Program-made: the position numbers and the translations under genes | Shown: positions 21,338-33,095 of the stretch, in pieces | How the letters are laid out: every line of letters starts with the position of its first letter | Position numbering within the stretch: position 1 is the stretch's first letter | The notes under the pieces: generated by a model | The model's database searches: none | The model's input: the letters and a program-made list of their open reading frames with translations, nothing else | What the model was told of the DNA's origin: nothing | Assembly: GCA_942159475.1 (NCBI GenBank) | Contig: OW804095.1 | Location: forward strand, 90,471,740 to 90,535,739 | DNA length: 64,000 bases | Direction of reading: 5' to 3' | Source of the DNA: Sthenelais limicola | Taxonomy: Eukaryota; Annelida; Polychaeta; Phyllodocida; Sigalionidae

Positions 21338-21716
21338 GTCCTATCTGCCACGACAATGGGAAGGCAGCCATTGACGGAGAAAACACCCACATTCACCGAT
21401 GAGCGACGACACAATAATATCAGTACAATTTTACAGTTAACTGAGACTTACCTGTAAGTTGAGGTTTAATCTGGAATTATGTTGAGGCCATCACGGTAGT
21501 GGTGAGACTATGTGAGATACGACACTTCCAGCTGCGCACTATGACGTCAGGTTTTAAAGGTGAAGAGGGTTCACTTAAGAGAAAATATGCCCCAAGGACT
21601 AGGACGAGACATAATTAGTCTACTGTCCAAAAATAATTTTTAAAAACTATAAACAGAGAGTTATCTGTAAGTGCCATTACCCACGAGTCTTGCTCTTGTA
21701 TATTGCAATAGCAAGA

Positions 21717-21775
21717 GGGGCAGGTGGGTGGGCACATAGTCTCATATCGAGACTATGTGCCCACCCACCTGCCCC
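21717..21775. repeat. perfect 27-bp inverted repeat with 5-nt loop
   Basis: The left arm GGGGCAGGTGGGTGGGCACA (and TAGTCTC) at 21717-21743 is the exact reverse complement of 21749-21775, separated by ATATC. It is GC-rich in an AT-rich setting. It abuts the end of a DIRS fragment on the minus strand. Confidence 0.95.
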
Positions 21776-21784
21776 TGTTGTGTG

Positions 21785-22768
21785 TTCAAACAAATTTATA
21801 GGTGTCCCCATGTGTGACTGAGGCATAGTTGCGTCTGTCATATAACTGGACATCACTGACTGAATCCACAATGTCAAAATCATAAGTGATACCAGTTTGC
21901 ACAAAGGATTCTAGTTTGCCATCAAATTCATAACTCAGTTCATGCTCCCAAGCCAGCCTCCTCATTTGAGAAGAAAATCCTCCAATACAGGGATTTCAAT
22001 ATTGTAAACAGGGAAAAGGGGAAGTTCTGGTACATATGTAACAGGGACATAAGTGTGATGAAAGTTGAAATCAGTCAACCAGTAATTATAATCCGGTAAT
22101 TCAGAACAATCATAATCATAATCATAATCACAAGCATTATCAAAAGCATCACAAGCAACATCACAAGCAAAACATCCATAGGTATACAGGTACACAATCA
22201 GGTATACAATCAGTGGAAGTACAAATACAACCCAATGAGCCATTGTCAATACCTGTGTTTACTCATCAATAGCATGGTCTAAGTCCTAAGCATGTTTACT
22301 CAAAGTAGCAGGGCCATCTATGGCTAAATGAGCAGGGGTTATAGATATATCAATGTCACTGCTACTGTACGGTTGTATCCCATCAGTGGCTGGAGTTGAA
22401 GCAGCAATACCGAGGGACAGCCACTCGCCTTGTATTTAAGGTTGCATATTCTACACACATGTTCCTTTTGGCAATTCGATGATGTACACATCTTGTAATT
22501 CCAGAAGAAGCATCAGTAGTAGAACCAGAAGAATTAGCCCCACCTCGCCGTTTCTGCCAAGGTTTTCCACCACGCCAACCTTGACCCTGCAAACCGGGTG
22601 AGGCAGAGTTGTTTACACTCAGGGACTAAAGAAACTTGGATGCCATAGTGGCAGCATGGAAATGGGAAGAGATAGCTATAAGATCGAAGCAGAAGGTAGT
22701 GATAGTACCATCAACCACCTTAACCACCACTGCCCTAACATATTCCACAAAGGCAGAATCCAATAACA
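21785..22768 (-). pseudogene. DIRS-type element fragment, gag end to RT start
   Basis: On the minus strand the sequence parallels the element at 34.4-35.7 kb. It reads AFVEYVRAVVVKVVDGT and SSHFHAATMASKFL, then GQGWRGGKPWQKRRGGA (gag end). A zinc knuckle in another frame reads CTSSNCQKEHVCRICNLKYK. It goes on to YVPVTYVPELPLFPVYN and a degraded AWEHELSYEFD. Frameshifts and a large internal deletion are present. It ends where the 27-bp hairpin begins. Confidence 0.75.
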
Positions 22769-23590
22769 AAGTTTAAAGGGGAACACTGGACTGTGTATAA
22801 TGCGTTTTCAGACGTTACTATAATATGATGTTCAATAGGTTGTAATATACAATTCTCTGTGCTATAATTCTCTCTAATATATAATTCTTCTATCCATCTG
22901 CCTCTGTGAGGCACATGGATATTATGCCTGAACTAATGAGGAATGAAAAGACCCCATGGATCTCTTTTGTTTACATTTCCAAAGAAGGATAATGGAAGGT
23001 GCAAAGAATAAACTTCATCCTTCTCATTCTCGATCACTACCAACGTGTTGATGACTTACCAGGTTGATAGCATTGTATGCATACTATGGAAAGCCATATT
23101 TATATAATGTATGTGTATAATATACATTGTATTATCACTGGTATCATTCCAGAATTTCATATTTAATTACATATGGGTTTCAGTCGCTTCTACCCTTAGT
23201 CTTTACACATATAATTAAATCGGGGCTTTCTTGACCAGTCGCCAGACTGTCATCTACCACAAAGTGTCAACTACCCCAAAGCGGGCCGCCACATATTACG
23301 ACAACCTATGTAGCAGACCCGTGGTCACCCATTACGTCACATCATGCCTCACTGGTCATGAGTTTATCACAGTGGTTGCCCACTCTCTCTCTCCCTCCTT
23401 CCGTCCCTCCCTCCCTCCCTCCCTCCAATGGACGGACCCATAGTGTGTAAATTTCCGAAGCCTGTCCCCATGCTGTTTGTTAACAGCAAGCTATACATCA
23501 TAGGCTTATGTAATCCACTGTTTAGGGGACTCTCACAAATGCCAATCTCCCCCATAGGCCTCTGACCCCTCAACGATCTCCACCACTCCA
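22769..23590. other. no gene seen
   Basis: AT-rich non-coding sequence. A short pyrimidine run (CTCTCTCTCCCTCC type) lies at about 23382-23428. Confidence 0.45.
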
Positions 23591-23623
23591 CCAGAGGTTG
23601 TGTTACTGTACACAGAAGTCAGG

Positions 23624-23905
23624 CTCTCTCTCTCTCTCCCTCTCTCCCTCTTTTCCCTGTTCGACTACCTCACTACCATACCTGTTACAAACCCCTCCTC
23701 CCCCTCCCCCACCTCCTCCCCTCCCGACCTTTACCGACTCCCAACCCAACTTTTTTCAACCAACTTTTTTACGACCCAACTTTTTTCCGACCCAACTTTT
23801 TTTTCCGACCAACTTTCTTTTCGACCCAACTTTTTTTACAGCCAACTTTTTTTCCAACTAACTTTATTTACACCCAACATTTTACGACCAACTTTTTTTT
23901 TACGA
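23624..23905 (+). repeat. pyrimidine tract followed by ~17-bp CGACCCAACTTTTTT tandem repeat
   Basis: A (CT)n tract and a CCCCCTCC-rich segment are followed by about ten degenerate copies of CGACCCAACTTTTTT at 23745-23905. Open frames here are repeat artefacts. Confidence 0.85.
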
Positions 23906-23927
23906 AAGAATGTACCTGTCCACACAT

Positions 23928-23950
23928 TACTCATTATTATTATTATTATA
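23928..23950 (+). repeat. (ATT)n microsatellite
   Basis: About six ATT units, possibly the tail of a truncated LINE. Confidence 0.8.
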
Positions 23951-24086
23951 ATTAAGGCGGGGGAACAAAAGGGGAGGGATCGAGAACATGGGAGGTAGTT
24001 GGGGAGGAGAAGGAAAATTGATAGATGTATAGGTGTGTGTGTGGGGGTGGGGTACACATTTTTCCAATGAAACCCTCTTATATCAG

Positions 24087-24160
24087 TCATCCTCATCTCT
24101 CCTCTCCCTCTCTTCTCCTCCCCCTCTCTCTGTCCCTCCCTCTCTCATTTTCTCCCTCCT
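24087..24160 (+). repeat. CT-rich tract
   Basis: Imperfect CTCTCCCTCT run. It accounts for the overlapping open frames in this place. Confidence 0.8.
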
Positions 24161-24180
24161 ACACTTTAGGCCTACTACCT

Positions 24181-24423
24181 CTGATTTTAGCATTTTTTGC
24201 AAATTAATATCTCCAAATTAAAATAAACGTCCAGTAAATTGTTAGATTCCTATAAGAAGTGGAAACACAACTGCCTCTACAATCCAAGTGCCTACTACCC
24301 TGACATAGGCCCCCTCTGATTTTAGCATTTTTTGCAAATTAATATCTCCAAATTAAAATAAATGTCCAGTAAATTGTTAGATTCCTATAAGAAGTAGAAA
24401 CACAACTGCCTCTACAATCCAAG
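24181..24423 (+). repeat. two tandem copies of a 134-bp unit
   Basis: CTGATTTTAGCATTTTTTGC begins at 24181 and at 24315. The following ~110 bp are almost identical, differing at only two bases I could see. This implies a recent duplication. Confidence 0.9.
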
Positions 24424-24429
24424 TGCCGA

Positions 24430-26470
24430 AGGCACTTGTTATCACATAACATTATTATGTGAAATTGATATTATGCTTGAAAGCCGGCAGGAGTAGTTAG
24501 TATAATCAGAGGGATCAGGTACATACAGGCTTTCCATAATACCATACAGAGGACCCGGTTTTCTGTTACACTCATTAGACCGTGACCACACACTCACCAG
24601 AGCTGACTGGTAGTTTACCTGCCCTTTTTAGTGTCATGCATGTGGCAATATGGAGGCATACAGGGCAGGCTCTAGGTAGAGCGGGGAAGAAATTACTTGA
24701 TTTATTATGGCAATATCATTGCCCAGAAACGAGTATTATAATGTAAGACCCCAGTTATAAATCATAAATGGACTGTATGGCCTGCAACTGTTTCAGCCCA
24801 GTGTTTTCCTTTAAACAAGTGACAAATCATAATTATTGCTCAACTGCACGCTTCTTTTACCACATACTCCCTGGATTATTCCTACTCCCATAAACATCTC
24901 TTTTCCAATGGCATTTGCAATCTCTCATGTCATTTGTAATCTACCAGATATCTTATTTGCAGTGGTCTATGAGATATATTGCAATTTGATAAAGAAATTC
25001 GTGCCAATACGCTGACTTTATCCCTTTTTAGATATTCAAAATGATAAAAAAATAATCCTAGATGTTTCTTGCTTTCAGAAATATCTTTTTAACAATGTCA
25101 TTCGTAATCTATCATGTCATTTGTAACCTATCGCAATAGATTACTATTGACATTTTAAAAGACGTGTCATTCATAATCTATCACTTAGACCAACATTGCG
25201 GCTTGTCTTGAATGACTGGGCCTGGTGACTACATATTAGGTAACGATAACAATATAATCGATGTTATGCATTCACAAGCCCTTCCAGTATATGTTACGTA
25301 TAGTTCATTGGATTAAAACCTCCCCAGAAAATAATTATTTGTGTGAATATGTAATTTTCAGGATCTGCATTCGTAATTTTTCGCTGGGAAAGTGTGTCCA
25401 CTGCAGGAAGACCACGCCTGAAAACAAAATAAACAAATAATGGGGGCAAAGCGGTCGATAGCATGTTTATTTGCTGAAAAAATGACGTTCCTAAAATCAA
25501 TATTGTTCTATTTAAAGCCAAACGGATTTATGCATGGCATAGGTGATGCTGATTTAGGAAGTATTTTTTCTATATAAAAGTATTCCATTCAAGTTAATAA
25601 ACTCAACAAATTAAAAATATTTTGCGAAAGTCTGCACTGAGTTTAATAAAGAGGGTTTATTATCAGCAACGTAATCAGTGCTATGTAGCGATACTCAATT
25701 TAGCTGGGAAGAGGAGCCCATTGCAATAGGGCGGTGTCTAAAAATGGAACTCAATTCCATTACACTCTCTTGAATACTTTGAGGGGAAATTCCCATCGAT
25801 AGTAGCCACAGGGTTTCTCTATCGATCTGACTTAGACCTTGGAGCACATGACAAGGACTCCTTAATGCACCTCCTCACAGGGAGAGTTCCTCAATACCTT
25901 AACTCTGGACTGACAGCTTTGTGACCTGTCTTGTGGAGGTGGTGTTTCATTAGAGTTGTTGTCTGGTGTCAGGTCAGGCAGAAAGACAGGAACAAGCTTT
26001 CATATATATAGGTCCCGATAAAACCAGCAATAATAAGATCTCTTCCCGTGCATAGCGATATGATGAATCATATCAACTGTGCCCTAGCTGACTGAACCTA
26101 AATACATTTAACCCTCTAGAAGTTATAACGTCATCCATGCAGCGAGACTTGTTTGTCAGCCAGAAAAAAACAAGTTTTCACGTTCGTCTCTCAAGACAGA
26201 GACATGTTTAATAGAGAATTCGAGCACTAGTTAATCTGTTATTCGGCTCTTTCATACCAGAACGTTCTCTAGTGTCTGTCTCACATATCTGGTTAATACC
26301 AGTTGGTGTGGAATAGTGGGTCCCCTCCCCTTCCCCTCCCATATTCTTGAATTCTCCAAACGCATCAGTCTCCCCACGATGGTAAACCATACATTTATTG
26401 AAATAAGAAATTACTTAGGGCACTCACTAGGAAAGGAACACTTTTGATATCGAAGTTTATAGACAGTGTA
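24430..26470. other. no gene seen
   Basis: AT-rich. The word GTCATTYGTAATCTAYCA recurs at about 24937, 25097, 25115 and 25168. No convincing ORF or element ends. Confidence 0.4.
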
Positions 26471-26474
26471 TTAA

Positions 26475-26809
26475 AGCTGTATTCTCAGCTATTACGAGAA
26501 AAGAAACTTGCTAATATTACACATATTATAACTCATAGGATCGATTTATCAATATTTGGCTGATGTTATATTATGTTTTTACGAGAATATAAAGTCGGAA
26601 TGGTCCAAGAGAGAGTGGCTGCTGGTGAGTGATAAGTGAGAAGGATTTTGGCGAATCTAAAGAATATGAATGACGCCCCGTAGCAAAAATAACTATACAA
26701 AAGCCTCCAAAATGTTGTTCAAATGACATTTGGATCGGTTGCAAAAGAAAGGAACAAAAGTAGAACATTGGTAGTTTTTGACCATGCAATATTAACTGAT
26801 AGTGTAGCT
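26475..26809. mobile_element. TTAA-flanked MITE, AGCTGYATTCTCA family
   Basis: TTAA at 26471-26474 and 26810-26813. The left end is AGCTGTATTCTCAGCTA; the right end reads AGCTACACTATCAGTTA inward. There is no ORF. The same terminal word recurs at 60218/62013 and, as single ends, at about 47625 and 62587. Confidence 0.55.
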
Positions 26810-26894
26810 TTAAAGGGAGTTGGTCTGGAAGAGTGCAGCGATCCCCATCACTCCTATAAGGGGTCCCCATAAGCGATTCCCATCCATCTCCACC

Positions 26895-27132
26895 CTTAGT
26901 CCCCGTTGGTTGGTCTGAGCTGGCCCGTTATAGACGCACAGAGTGGCCAGCGGGACCGGTAGTGGCCACTGGCCCTCTATGCCTAGAGAACTTACGGTAA
27001 GCCAGTGATCAAGAGGGACGATTGGGGGGTTTAACTAATGTCAACAAGTTATAATTCATAATTTATTTTTTCGGGGAAATTGATACTAACAGACTGAAGT
27101 GATAGTAACAGCCCAACCAACGGGGACTAAAG
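26895..27132. repeat. 18-bp inverted repeats about 200 bp apart
   Basis: CTTAGTCCCCGTTGGTTGG at 26895-26913 faces CCAACCAACGGGGACTAAAG at 27113-27132. This may be a very short MITE. Flanking duplications were not read. Confidence 0.55.
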
Positions 27133-27264
27133 CCATTAGAGCCTTCGTTTATTGTCCTCGCTGGCCCTCTAAGCCTTCAGAAACCTGTCTCGGCCTCCAG
27201 CAAATGGAGATGGAAAGTTGCTCAGATTCGTCTGAAATAACTCAAGATGAAAATCAGACCAGAA

Positions 27265-27520
27265 AGCTCCCTCTCCCTCTCTCTTCCTATCTCGTTCCCT
27301 CTCTCTCTTCCTCTCTCTCTCTATCTCGCTCTCTTCCTCTTCATCTCTCATCTCCTCTTTTGCTCTCTCTCTCACTCTCCCCTGTGCCCTTCTCTTTCAA
27401 TTGACTATTTTACTTTACGATTGACTATTTTGACTTTACGATCAACTTTTCTGACTTTATGATCGACTATTTTGACTTTACAATCTACTACATGTATTTG
27501 GGCTTTACGATCGACGAGAA
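27265..27520 (+). repeat. pyrimidine tract followed by ~21-bp TTTACGATYGACTATTTTGAC repeat
   Basis: A CTCTCCCTCT-type run (27265-27390) leads into about five degenerate copies of a 20-21-bp unit (27400-27515). The design parallels the array at 23.6-23.9 kb. Confidence 0.8.
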
Positions 27521-27734
27521 ACTTTTCCCTTGGAAACGGAAATTAGTAACATTATGTTCACACTAATATTAAAGTTGAAAACATCAAAAGTTAATATATC
27601 AACTGATTTATGGCTTGTTTAATTGTTCAGGACTATGGGATTGTGGTGTTGTATTGTTTCATAGAGATGCTTTCTCTGATAACTATGGCCAGCTTGCCAG
27701 GTTCGTTCTCATATAAAATAAGTTGTGAATTAAA

Positions 27735-29518
27735 AACATGGCATAAATATCAATTCTAATCGAAGAAACCAATTAAGGAGCTGGAAGATTATGAATTACA
27801 GGAAGCCAAAGGTGCCCTTATTAGATCACAAGCCAAGTGGATAGTTGATGGGGAGAAACCCACAAATATTTCTGCTCTCTTAAGAAATATAGAGCCAGCA
27901 AACAAATCATACGTCAGCTGAATATACACTGATGGAAAGTAAAGGAATTTATAGATCCCTCTGATAGTGTTAAACTGAATGATATCGATAATGATCATTA
28001 AGTCAGAATTCTTTTTGTTGAAGAAATCGAAAAAATTGTCAAATCCTTAAAAAAAAAAAAGCTCCTGGATACGATGGATTTACCATTGAGTTCTATCAGG
28101 GCTTTTGGCCTCTGATTAAGAATAAATTTCAGAGAAATGGGAAGGGGAATCATAAGAAACAGATCTAAAATTAATTAAGAACTGGCGCACCATAACCCTT
28201 TTAAATGTTGATATTAAAATCATTGCCAAGGCCATTGCAAATAGATTACAACCACTCCTTCCAAACCTAGACGGAGCAGCTCAATTTGGATATGTAGCAT
28301 ATATGGCAGATACATTGGTACCGCAATACGCAGAATAGAGGATTTAATATGCTTAGTATATTAGAACAGAAACAAGAAGAGGTCTCCACGTTTCTTTGGA
28401 TTTCTCCAAGGCTTACGATTTGATCAGCTGGTCCTTTTTAATGAGGGCATTGGCCGCTCACAACATAAGCCCTCTGTATATTTTTTGGATCCATTTCTCT
28501 CCAACTCTGAAAGCACCTTTTGCAACAACGGTTTATCTTCGTCATGGTTCAAAATAGGTAAAGGTATGAAGCAGGGAGATCCCATATCTGCTCTCCTCTT
28601 CACAATTTGTGTAAACAAAACTAGCTGAATAGATCAACCAGAATTGTTCAAAACATCGAAGGTATAGAGGTGGGAGGAGGTCATTCAAATTTGGTACAGT
28701 TTGCCGACGACTAAACTATGTCTGTCAAGAATGAATTCTCTTTGTTTAATATTATAAAAATGCTGGACAGGTTTCGATTAGCCTCTGGTTTAAAATTAAA
28801 CCCTGAAAATCGAAAGGTTTTAACATTGCTGACATCATTATCTCCAACAGGGAAATTTTAAGAATAAGTTGGACATTGAAAAGAAAGTACTGGGTATTAA
28901 TCTTTTGTAGCCTCGCAAAGAAGAAGCCCTTGTTTCTTCAAATTGTTCAGAGTTGTTCAGTAAAATGCATCAAGTAATATCTAAGCTGTTGGAAAAAGGT
29001 AGAGTACTGGTGTGTAATGTCTTTTTATTGCCAAACTTGTGTATCGTTACCTTCATCGCAAGCCATAGCATATTGAAATTAAGAAAAAAAAATATTATAA
29101 TATTCATATGGAAAGGACCACATCATCAAATAAGTTCAGATTTTCTAGGCCAAAGATGTGACATTGGCGGATTGGGTCTTCGACTCATCCAGGACATTGT
29201 AGAAACTAATAGACTGAGATGGATTCAGAGAACTATACACGAGTCCACTACCATGAATTTTAGAGCAATGAGCTCATATGATACTTTGGAAGAAGATTAG
29301 AACATATCATCTTGGCTAGGTAGGTTTATGCCCTACAAACACTGCAATAACATCGTACCATAACGTGCAGTGAGCATTCAAGCAATATGAATATCGTAGC
29401 ATCTCCCACATGCTCGTTCTGCGGAAAGAGATAATATATGTCACTTTTTCTTGAATTGTTATAACACAAAAGCCTTGTGGCTAAAAGTACTAGACCTTAT
29501 AGAGTCAGTAGGTTATCT
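27735..29518 (+). pseudogene. L1/Tx1-type LINE ORF2 fragment (reverse transcriptase), heavily decayed
   Basis: Across shifting frames the RT of an L1/Tx1-type LINE is readable. The pre-RT segment is GALIRSQAKWIVDGEKPTN. The fingers are EEIEKIVKSLKKKKAPGYDG with FTIEFYQGFWPLI. Then come NWRTITLLNVDIKIIAKAIA, KQGDPISALLFTICVN (block B), NLVQFADD and a stop (block C), and VLGINLW. The C-terminal part has GGLGLRLIQDIVETNRLRWI. Stops and indels occur throughout. The last piece of the same protein is at 33336-33612, beyond the nested MITE. Confidence 0.75.
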
Positions 29519-30194
29519 GGGTGTTGTTTCATAATGAAACAGATATAGACTGACTTTTTTGGAAGATTTGCAAATGGTGTTCAAATGTTACAAATAATGT
29601 CCCTGCCTGGCGTTTCATAATGTAGGACATTCGCGGGGGAACATTCGTATTCGCGGGAACATTCGCGGGAACATTCAGTGACGGGACTGGCTGTGCGTGT
29701 TGTCTTATTACGTAATAACCATACTAGTCAGGTGCCTTAAGGTCAAAAAAACATGAAACCGTTATTTTTGGGATAAAAGTGCCAAATTTGGTACACATGT
29801 AGACAAGGGTATGCCTTTCAATATTTTCCCTTGCAACAAGAAAAAAAAACCCTGGAACACCCTCATTCGGCCATTTTTCAAGATGGCTGACCAAATGCAG
29901 AATATGACCATATAAGTAAGGTGCGTGGAGGGACAGTCACTTCAGATTTGTCCAAAAGTGTTGTTTTTGGTATCAAATGAAAGCTTAGGTTCTAAATAAC
30001 AATTTTGGTCCATGTGTCCACCCTTCATCTGACTGGGGGGTCTCTGAGGGGCTATTATCATAGGGGGCTAACCCCACTTTCAATAATTAAAGGAAAATGT
30101 TATACCTTATTAAATACTGGTCTGATTTGAACATAATTGTTGTCATTAATTTTGGAATGAAGAGACACAACCATATAGTATTCTTTAGCTAGGG

Positions 30195-30910
30195 GGGCTG
30201 GACCCCTTAATTTAGGGGGGGGGGGGGAGAGGGAGCTCAACGCACCTCATCAGGAAAGGTGTGAATGTTCTAAGTACTATAGAACATTGATAATTATAAT
30301 CTACTTGAACAATTCTTGTGTGATTATATTTTCAATGAAGCCACCATATAATATATTTGCATGTAATACTTTGGTAAAGGGGGGGGGAGGCATCTGGACC
30401 CCCTATTTCCTGGGGATGGGGGACTGATCCATTATCACAGATAGACCAGAAATGTTTAAACTGTTATAACCTTTGGAATAAATGTCTGATCTGAGCATAA
30501 CTTGTGTCATCACTTTTGAAATAAAGAGACAGAACCACATTAGTAAGTATTGTTTAGCCAGGTGGGTTCTTAGGTACCCTCAGTTTTGGGGAGGGGGCTC
30601 AACCCACCTCAACAGGTAAAGTGTAAATGGTCAAACTATTAGAACATTGGTAATAATTAATTTGAACTTATAATATTGTGTTATTGTAATTGTAATGATG
30701 CCACATTATAATATATTTGCTAGTAATATTATGGTGTGTGTGTGGGGGGGAGGGGGCGGGGGGCTCTGGACCCCCTATTTCCTGGGGATGGGGGACTAAT
30801 CCATTATTACAGATAAGGCGGAAATGTTTAAACTGTTATAATTTTGGGAATACATGTTTGATCTGGTGTCATTAAGTTTGGGATCAAGGGACGAAATAAT
30901 ATTGATACTT
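30195..30910 (+). repeat. ~372-bp tandem duplication inside Academ-like element 1
   Basis: GACCCCCTATTTCCTGGGGA begins at 30397 and 30769, and long flanking stretches agree (GAAATGTTTAAACTGTTATA after both). Poly-G runs of 8-13 bases are in each unit. Confidence 0.8.
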
Positions 30911-31318
30911 ATTGTCCAGCCGGAGGGAGTGGGTATCTAGACCCTAAGCTGTCATTTGATACCATAAAACTAAACTTTTGCTCAACCTTGAAGTGAAAAT
31001 CAAATTTTTCATTAGTCAGGAACTCCACTAATGCATATTGAGTGGAATACATTATTATAGCAACCAGTTTGAGATATATAAAATTGTGTGCCCCATTATC
31101 TCAGTAGTCAGGTTTCCAACAAGAGGATAGGTTATTGCCTTGTGGACTGCTGATGATGACAGTTTTAGGTAGACATCAGGTACTGCTGTATAAGAGGATG
31201 GTAGAATAGGAATGGAAGTTTTATTGCTTCCTGGTGTAATAAATATGTATCTGCTGTTTTACTATTCAAATTTGTAGAAACTGAATAAGCCTTATACCAG
31301 TTCCATGGAAGGACACTT

Positions 31319-31744
31319 GTGCTGTGGTTGAGGAATAATTATGGTCTATGCTATCCAATGCTCCAGCTACAAAGTATATCATTCTTCAGACTAAAAAAAG
31401 AAAATTGCTGGGTTGAACAGGAGATGGCACTGCTATCAGTGACAGAACTTGAGAATGGTCAGGCAATAACGTGGGCAGCTTACCAGGCATCAACCCAGCC
31501 TCAAACTTCTGATTCACCTTCTATGGTTGTAATGTTACCACTTTATTTTGAGAAGGCAAACTCACCAGCTATGATCAAGCATGGATTAGTTGCTCATTTT
31601 TTTGTTTTAGATATTCTTAAATTAGATATTCTTAAAGAAACCACAAACTATCTAAACCCAGAACAGATTCCTCTTCTTGATTGTGATTGTGCCCAATTTT
31701 GCTATCAGCAAATACATGCAATGGAATTGACTGGATCGGTATGA
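31319..31744 (+). pseudogene. Academ-like protein, N-terminal region fragment
   Basis: The open frame reads QAITWAAYQASTQPQ, VVMLPLYFEKANSPAMIKHG and LNPEQIPLLDCDCAQFCYQQ. This is the signature start of a large invertebrate protein family (W-A-A-Y-H/Q-A-S, then L-P-L-F, A-M-I-x-H, L-N-P-x-Q-x-P) whose C-terminus has a PIN/XPG-like domain and Cys cluster. The central part is missing: the next homologous piece is the C-terminus at 32040-32252. The copy is therefore internally deleted. Confidence 0.65.
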
Positions 31745-32039
31745 CAACACTGTACTGGATCTGTAAGACAACATGGCAAAGAAAACATGACTGCCCTGAA
31801 TTGCTTTTGTTGAATACATGAAAACTATGATACTGTTGAAACAACAGAATCATAATTTTAAGATTCATGAGATTGATTGAGGACTTTGGCAAAGGACAGT
31901 ATGAAAGATTGACTGAGACAAAGGTTATTCATCAAACATTACCACTTATATTCCAGAATGAATTTCTGTTTCTTTTGAAAATACTAGGAGGGTCATGTTG
32001 CGAGCCAGTATTTGGGCAAGGTGCTGAGAGCCCAAGACT

Positions 32040-32252
32040 AATGTAACTTCCCCTGACAGTTGGGGTTGGATAGTCAAAGAAGTCAATTGGTGTCCAGTGT
32101 GGACAACACTGCCAGTGACATCCCAGGTCTGCACTCAGCTGATGACATGCAGCTACAATTCAGATTGTGGATATGTATCCTGCATTTGTGGGAAGACCTA
32201 CAGCCTACGATGTAAAGAACTCTGTTGCTGCAGATGTGGAAAAGTAACTTAA
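32040..32252 (+). pseudogene. Academ-like protein, C-terminal Cys-rich fragment
   Basis: The frame reads SPDSWGWIVKEVNWCPVWTT, then LPVTSQVCTQLMTCSYNSDC and a Cys cluster ending CKELCCCRCGKVT before TAA at 32250. The W-G-W ... W-x-P-x-W-T-T-L-P ... C-x-C-x3-C pattern is the C-terminal end of the same family as the 51.4-52.1 kb fragment. The Cys cluster probably binds zinc. Confidence 0.65.
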
Positions 32253-33095
32253 AACCCATGCAGGACTTGACTGTCTCAAGGTTGAATTGGTTTAGATACT
32301 TTGAAAACCCTACAAGGCATTTCAGGAGTAATGTATTAAGAAGACCATGAAACCTTTACGTAAAAACTGGGGATTTGTCTCAGGCTTATACTTGCACTTA
32401 CCACAATGATCAAAATGCTTCTGTAATTGTAGTTTGGGCAGCCATATTAGATAAACACTATAAAAATTAAGCACCACAAATTAATGGTTAAAGGAATTAA
32501 ATATGGTAGATGCATTTATATAATCTGTGATGAGTATCCATATGTGCTCATAATAAGAACAATAACAATTGTTGAAATCATTACACATTTTTCCCACAAT
32601 ATTTTTATCTCAAGTTCAAATTTAATAATTTCTAGTATGGATACAGGTAATCTTGGCACATTAATGACTTTCTACACCCTGAAAACATAGTTGTAGACAC
32701 CAAGATCAAGTTTCTAGCACCAATAATAAGGAAGTTATGGGCTATCTATAATTGGCGACATACTCAGTCAGCAGCCATTTTGTTTTTGGCCCACAAAAGC
32801 TTATCCCCAAGAGTTCCAAAGTAGCACTTGGCTTATTCTTGCTCAGGTCAGGTACCAGAATCCACCATAAAACATCATACATACCATAAAACATGCTTGG
32901 CCCCAAAATCCCAGTTTGGCAACTGGACTATTTTGGTAGCCATTTTGAAAAAAATGTCAAAAATTGGTGTTCCAGTGATTTTAATTCTTGTTGCAAGGAA
33001 AAATATTCAAAGGTATATGCTTGCCTACATGTGTACCAAATTTGATACTTTTATCCAAAAAATAACGGTTTTTCCCTTAAGGCACCTGACTATAC

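Larger units (their letters stand above)
29725..33092 (+). mobile_element. Academ-like DNA transposon 1 (degenerate, long TIRs, TAC duplication)
   Basis: Ends are inverted for about 170 bp. The left begins TAGTCAGGTGCCTTAAGG and the right, read inward, begins with the same 18 bases. Shared inner words include CAAATTTGGTACACATGTAG and TTGCAACAAGAA. TAC flanks both sides (29722-29724, 33093-33095). The interior has a ~372-bp tandem repeat and two fragments of a large protein. A 3-4 bp duplication, long TIRs and an XPG-like nuclease plus Cys cluster are, to my knowledge, the marks of the Academ superfamily. That assignment is family knowledge, not a search result. Confidence 0.75.
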
